A stretch of 8,007 bases of DNA, from the NCBI GenBank assembly GCA_030146745.1, contig JASLBD010000030.1, forward strand, positions 1 through 8,007, in the 5' to 3' direction. The first letter of the stretch is position 1, and each line of letters begins with the position of its first letter. This DNA comes from Allosphingosinicella sp. (lineage in GTDB: Bacteria; Pseudomonadota; Alphaproteobacteria; Sphingomonadales; Sphingomonadaceae). The notes beneath the pieces are model-generated. The model was given only the letters and a program-made list of their open reading frames with translations. It was not told the DNA's origin and ran no database searches. This document shows, one piece after another, positions 5,467-8,007 of this stretch. The translations under genes were made by a program, and so were the position numbers.

Positions 5467-7629
5467 GCGGCGGTCGACCGGCGGGGCGAGATCCGGGTCC
5501 CGCCGCCTCCGCTCGCGGCGCTCCCGATCCCTCTCTTCGCGGAATCGATCCCGATCGCGATCCCGCAATCGCTCCACCTCCCGGAAACGGTCTCCCTCCC
5601 GGAAGCGCGGCTCCGGCGGCGGCGCCCGGTCGATCGCGCGGTCGATGAAGTCCTGGTCGAGCCGGTCGTCCCGGTCGGGCGCGGGCCCGATCTCGTCCTG
5701 ACGGGGCGGAAGCGGCTCGAACCCGCCCTGCGGACCGCTTCCGTCGGGATTGACCAGGATTCCATTGTCGGGCGCCTCGAACCAAGTCTCCTCGTCGGGC
5801 TCCCCGACCGCCCATTCGGGCATCTGAACCGCGATCTCGAAATTCTCCGCCGGCCGGTTGGCGACGGCGCGCTGCATGAAATCGTGGAAGGCCCGCGCCG
5901 GCGCCCGCCCGCCCTGCAGGCCGGGGATCGCCTTGTTGTCGTCGCGCCCCATCCAGATCCCGGTGGTGAGCCCGCTCGAGAAGCCGAGGAACCAGCCGTC
6001 CTTGTTGGAGGTGGTCGTCCCCGTCTTGCCCGCCACCGGACGTCCGATCTGGGCGGCGCGGCCCGTCCCGGTCAGAACCGCCGCCTGCAGCAGGTCGGTC
6101 ATCTGGGCCGCCACCCAAGGCGCCACCAGGACCCGGTTCTCGTCCGGCTGGTGCTGGTAGAGGATTTGGCCGCTGGCGGTGGTCACCCGCCTGATCCCGT
6201 AGGGGACGACCGCGTTCCCCTTCGCCGCCACCGAGGCGAAGGCGCGGGTCATGTCGATCAGCCGCACCTCGGAGCTTCCGAGCGCCATCGAGGGATGGGT
6301 AACGACGGGCGTGGTGATCCCGAAGCGTTGCGCCATGTCGGCGACGGTCCGGAATCCGACCTCCTGGGCGAGGCGAACCGAGACGGTGTTGATAGACTGG
6401 GCGAATGCCTGGCGGAGGGTCACCTGGCCGGCGAAGCCGCGGCTGTTGTTGCGGGGGCTCCAGCCGTTGATGGTGAGCGGCGCGTCCACCACCATATCGT
6501 CGGGCTTGTAGCCGGCCTCGATCGCGGCGAGGTAGACGAACAATTTGAACGCGGAGCCCGGCTGACGGGTCGCCTGGGTGCCCCGATTGTAGAGCGAGCG
6601 GACATAGTCGCGGCCGCCGATCATCGCCCGGATCGAACCGTCGCGGTCGAGCGCGACCAAGGCGCCTTGGGCGCCCGCCGGAGTGGTCGCGTTGATCACC
6701 TGGTCGCCGAGCCGCTGCATGTTGGGATCGAGGGTCGTCCAGACCTCGATCGGTTCGACCGACTCGTCGATCAGTGTGTCGAGCTGGGGAAGCACCCAAT
6801 CGGTGAAATAGCGGACGCTGTTCTGCCTGGGCGTCGCAACCATCTGGACCTCGGCCGGCTCGGCCGCGGCGGCCACGGCTGGGCTGATGTCGCCATTCTC
6901 CTGCATGAGCCGGATGACCACAGCGGCCCGGTCGCGCGCCGCCTCGACATCGGCGGTCGGGGAATAATTGGACGGCGCCTTGACCAGGCCGGCGATGATC
7001 GCCGCCTCGGAAAGGCTCAATGTCTTCGCCGAATGGCCGAAGAAGCGGCGCGAGGCGGCGTCGATGCCGTAGGCGCCGCCGCCGAAATAGACACGGTTGA
7101 GATAGAGCTCGAGGATCTGGTTCTTGGAGAAGCGCCGCTCGAGCGCCAGAGCGAGCACCCCTTCGCGCGCCTTGCGGCCGAAGGTGCGGCTGTTGGTGAG
7201 GAAGATGTTGCGGGCGAGCTGCTGGGTGATGGTCGAGCCGCCCTGGGTCCATCGGCCTTTCGCCACCCGGACCCTGGCGGCGCGGGCGAGGCCGATCGGG
7301 TCGATCCCGATATGCGAGCGGAAGCGCTTGTCCTCCACCGCGACCATCGCGTCCTTCATGATGTCGGGTATCTGGTCGTAGCTCAGCCATTCGCCGAAGC
7401 TGGGGCCGAGCGCGATCAGCTCCGACCCGTCGGCGGCGCGGACCCGGATCATCTGGCCGAGATCGTCGCGGCGGACCAGCTCGGAATAACTGGGCAGCGA
7501 ACTCATCGCCACCCCGACCGCCACGACAAGGGCGACGAGAGCGATGAGGCCGCCGTACAACCCGATCTTGAGCGAGGTGATCAGCGTCCGGCGAAGGCGG
7601 GACGGCGGGGGGGAAGCATCACTGGCCAT
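5437..7629 (-). CDS. Class A penicillin-binding protein (PBP1A family, transglycosylase/transpeptidase)
   Basis: This 730-residue bifunctional enzyme polymerises glycan strands from lipid II and cross-links the peptides, anchored in the inner membrane. One membrane segment lies at about residues 17-42. The GT51 transglycosylase domain (about 75-240) has EDKRFRSHIGID with Glu99 as catalytic acid, GGSTITQQLARN (130-141), GRKAREG and ILELYLNRVYFGGGAYG. The transpeptidase domain (about 295-590) has the nucleophile motif SAFK (Ser359, Lys362), SIN (412-414) and KTGT (535-538). The gap between the two domains is short, so the OB-like insert of long PBP1A proteins appears absent. After about residue 640 comes a Pro-rich, then Arg/Asp/Glu-rich tail to the end. 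The gene is monocistronic by appearance, with a 101-base gap to msrB upstream; its stop lies inside the end of the metallopeptidase gene. Confidence 0.96.
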   Translation of the reverse strand: MASDASPPPSRLRRTLITSLKIGLYGGLIALVALVVAVGVAMSSLPSYSELVRRDDLGQMIRVRAADGSELIALGPSFGEWLSYDQIPDIMKDAMVAVEDKRFRSHIGIDPIGLARAARVRVAKGRWTQGGSTITQQLARNIFLTNSRTFGRKAREGVLALALERRFSKNQILELYLNRVYFGGGAYGIDAASRRFFGHSAKTLSLSEAAIIAGLVKAPSNYSPTADVEAARDRAAVVIRLMQENGDISPAVAAAAEPAEVQMVATPRQNSVRYFTDWVLPQLDTLIDESVEPIEVWTTLDPNMQRLGDQVINATTPAGAQGALVALDRDGSIRAMIGGRDYVRSLYNRGTQATRQPGSAFKLFVYLAAIEAGYKPDDMVVDAPLTINGWSPRNNSRGFAGQVTLRQAFAQSINTVSVRLAQEVGFRTVADMAQRFGITTPVVTHPSMALGSSEVRLIDMTRAFASVAAKGNAVVPYGIRRVTTASGQILYQHQPDENRVLVAPWVAAQMTDLLQAAVLTGTGRAAQIGRPVAGKTGTTTSNKDGWFLGFSSGLTTGIWMGRDDNKAIPGLQGGRAPARAFHDFMQRAVANRPAENFEIAVQMPEWAVGEPDEETWFEAPDNGILVNPDGSGPQGGFEPLPPRQDEIGPAPDRDDRLDQDFIDRAIDRAPPPEPRFREGDRFREVERLRDRDRDRFREERDRERRERRRRDPDLAPPVDRRSDRTADPME

Positions 7630-7657
7630 CGGGGCGGGAGCCTAGGGCCGGATGAGT

Positions 7658-7697
7658 CGGGGGACAAGGGAGGGCCGGGGGAGAAGCGGGGGACAAG
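7658..7697. repeat. Short direct repeat in the msrB / penicillin-binding protein gap
   Basis: CGGGGGACAAG occurs twice, at 7658-7668 and 7687-7697, 29 bases apart, in the purine-rich gap 7630-7730 upstream of the penicillin-binding protein gene. On the gene's own strand this is CTTGTCCCCCG. It may be a pair of binding sites or a slippage product. I see no clear promoter hexamers in the gap. Confidence 0.35.
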
Positions 7698-7721
7698 AGG
7701 TGCAGGGCACTTCCGCCGGGA

Positions 7722-7733
7722 TGACGGCCGTCA
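7722..7733. other. Perfect 12-base palindrome at the msrB stop codon
   Basis: TGACGGCCGTCA at 7722-7733 is a perfect palindrome that includes the msrB stop codon. It has no loop and no T-tract, so it is not a standard terminator. Short GC-rich palindromes are common in such a genome. Confidence 0.3.
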
Positions 7734-8006
7734 CTTCCTCGACTTGAAGTCCAGGGAGGCGCTGTTGATGCAGTAGCGAAGGCCGCTCGGCGCGGGCCCG
7801 TCGGGGAAGAGGTGGCCGAGATGGCCGTCGCATCTGGCGCAGCGCACCTCGACCCGGCGCATGCCATGGCTCATGTCGGCATGCTCGCTCACTGTCGGAG
7901 CGGCGGGCTCGGTGAAGCTCGGCCAGCCGCTGCCGCTGTCGAACTTGGCTTCGCTGTCGAACAGCAATTCGCCGCAGCCGGCGCAGCGATATTCGCCCTC
8001 CTCGTG
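7731..8006 (-). CDS. msrB: Peptide methionine-(R)-S-oxide reductase, 3' part (5' end outside window)
   Basis: MsrB reduces the R form of methionine sulfoxide in oxidised proteins with thioredoxin as electron donor. The frame stays open to the window edge, giving 91 residues; about 40 N-terminal residues are missing. The internal TTG at 7967 is not a start, because family sequence ([14 protein letters not shown]) continues upstream. Two CxxC pairs (CAGC at visible residues 8-11, CARC at 56-59) would hold structural zinc. [15 protein letters not shown] and [10 protein letters not shown] are family marks. [11 protein letters not shown] contains the catalytic Cys79 (visible numbering). The protein ends soon after, as usual. 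There is no signal peptide information because the start is outside. It is followed on the same strand by the penicillin-binding protein gene after 101 bases; co-transcription is possible but not shown. Confidence 0.95.
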   Translation of the reverse strand, partial: HEEGEYRCAGCGELLFDSEAKFDSGSGWPSFTEPAAPTVSEHADMSHGMRRVEVRCARCDGHLGHLFPDGPAPSGLRYCINSASLDFKSRK

Positions 8007-8007
8007 A

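Noticed and set aside
5354..5701. A plus-strand frame rich in Arg-Ser (RSRSRNRS-like)
   Set aside because: It is the reverse reading of the charged tail of the penicillin-binding protein and has no independent support.
5279..7390. A 703-residue minus-strand frame in another phase of the penicillin-binding protein gene
   Set aside because: The true frame carries every catalytic motif; this one is a low-complexity Arg/Gly/Pro shadow.
5884..7776. A 630-residue open frame on the plus strand opposite the penicillin-binding protein gene
   Set aside because: It is rich in Arg, Gly, Asp and His without any family motif, and mirrors the codon pattern of the real gene on the other strand. Long antisense frames are expected at this GC content.

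Overview
The window looks like an ordinary chromosomal stretch of a GC-rich alphaproteobacterium, most likely a sphingomonad (Sphingomonadales). This rests on the very high GC with strong G/C at third codon positions, the hpf-ptsN pair, an MmcB-type DNA repair protein, a DUF1491 protein, and two dispersed inverted repeats of a kind common between genes in this group. The genus is an inference. I see no plasmid, phage, transposase, CRISPR, rRNA or tRNA signal.

Layout. (1) Positions 1-1558, plus strand: the 3' end of a ribosome hibernation factor gene (hpf/raiA), then ptsN, a PaaI-type hotdog thioesterase and a DUF1491 protein. The last three overlap end to start and are probably co-transcribed. 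(2) 1559-2988, plus strand: a secreted SleB-like cell wall hydrolase, a large inverted repeat, a possible LexA site and mmcB, a nuclease-fold DNA repair gene. (3) 2989-3721: a second large inverted repeat, then a secreted ankyrin-repeat protein on the minus strand, convergent with mmcB and divergent from the next operon. (4) 3781-5466, plus strand: a tight three-gene operon of a SCO copper chaperone lipoprotein, a YcgN-type cysteine-cluster protein and a YgjP/SprT-like zinc metallopeptidase, with overlaps of 4 and 11 bases. (5) 5437-8006, minus strand: a bifunctional class A penicillin-binding protein whose 3' end overlaps the metallopeptidase gene by 30 bases, and the 3' part of msrB (methionine-R-sulfoxide reductase), cut by the window edge.

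Themes are stress and envelope housekeeping: ribosome hibernation, PTS-Ntr signalling, peptidoglycan synthesis and hydrolysis, copper delivery to cytochrome oxidase, DNA damage repair and protein oxidation repair. I find no convincing undescribed system. The points most worth a second look are the apparently short HPF, the LexA-like site in front of mmcB, the paired inverted repeats with mismatches at matching places, the charged C-terminal tail of the penicillin-binding protein, and its tail-to-tail overlap with the metallopeptidase gene. There is no gene-free stretch longer than about 170 bases.
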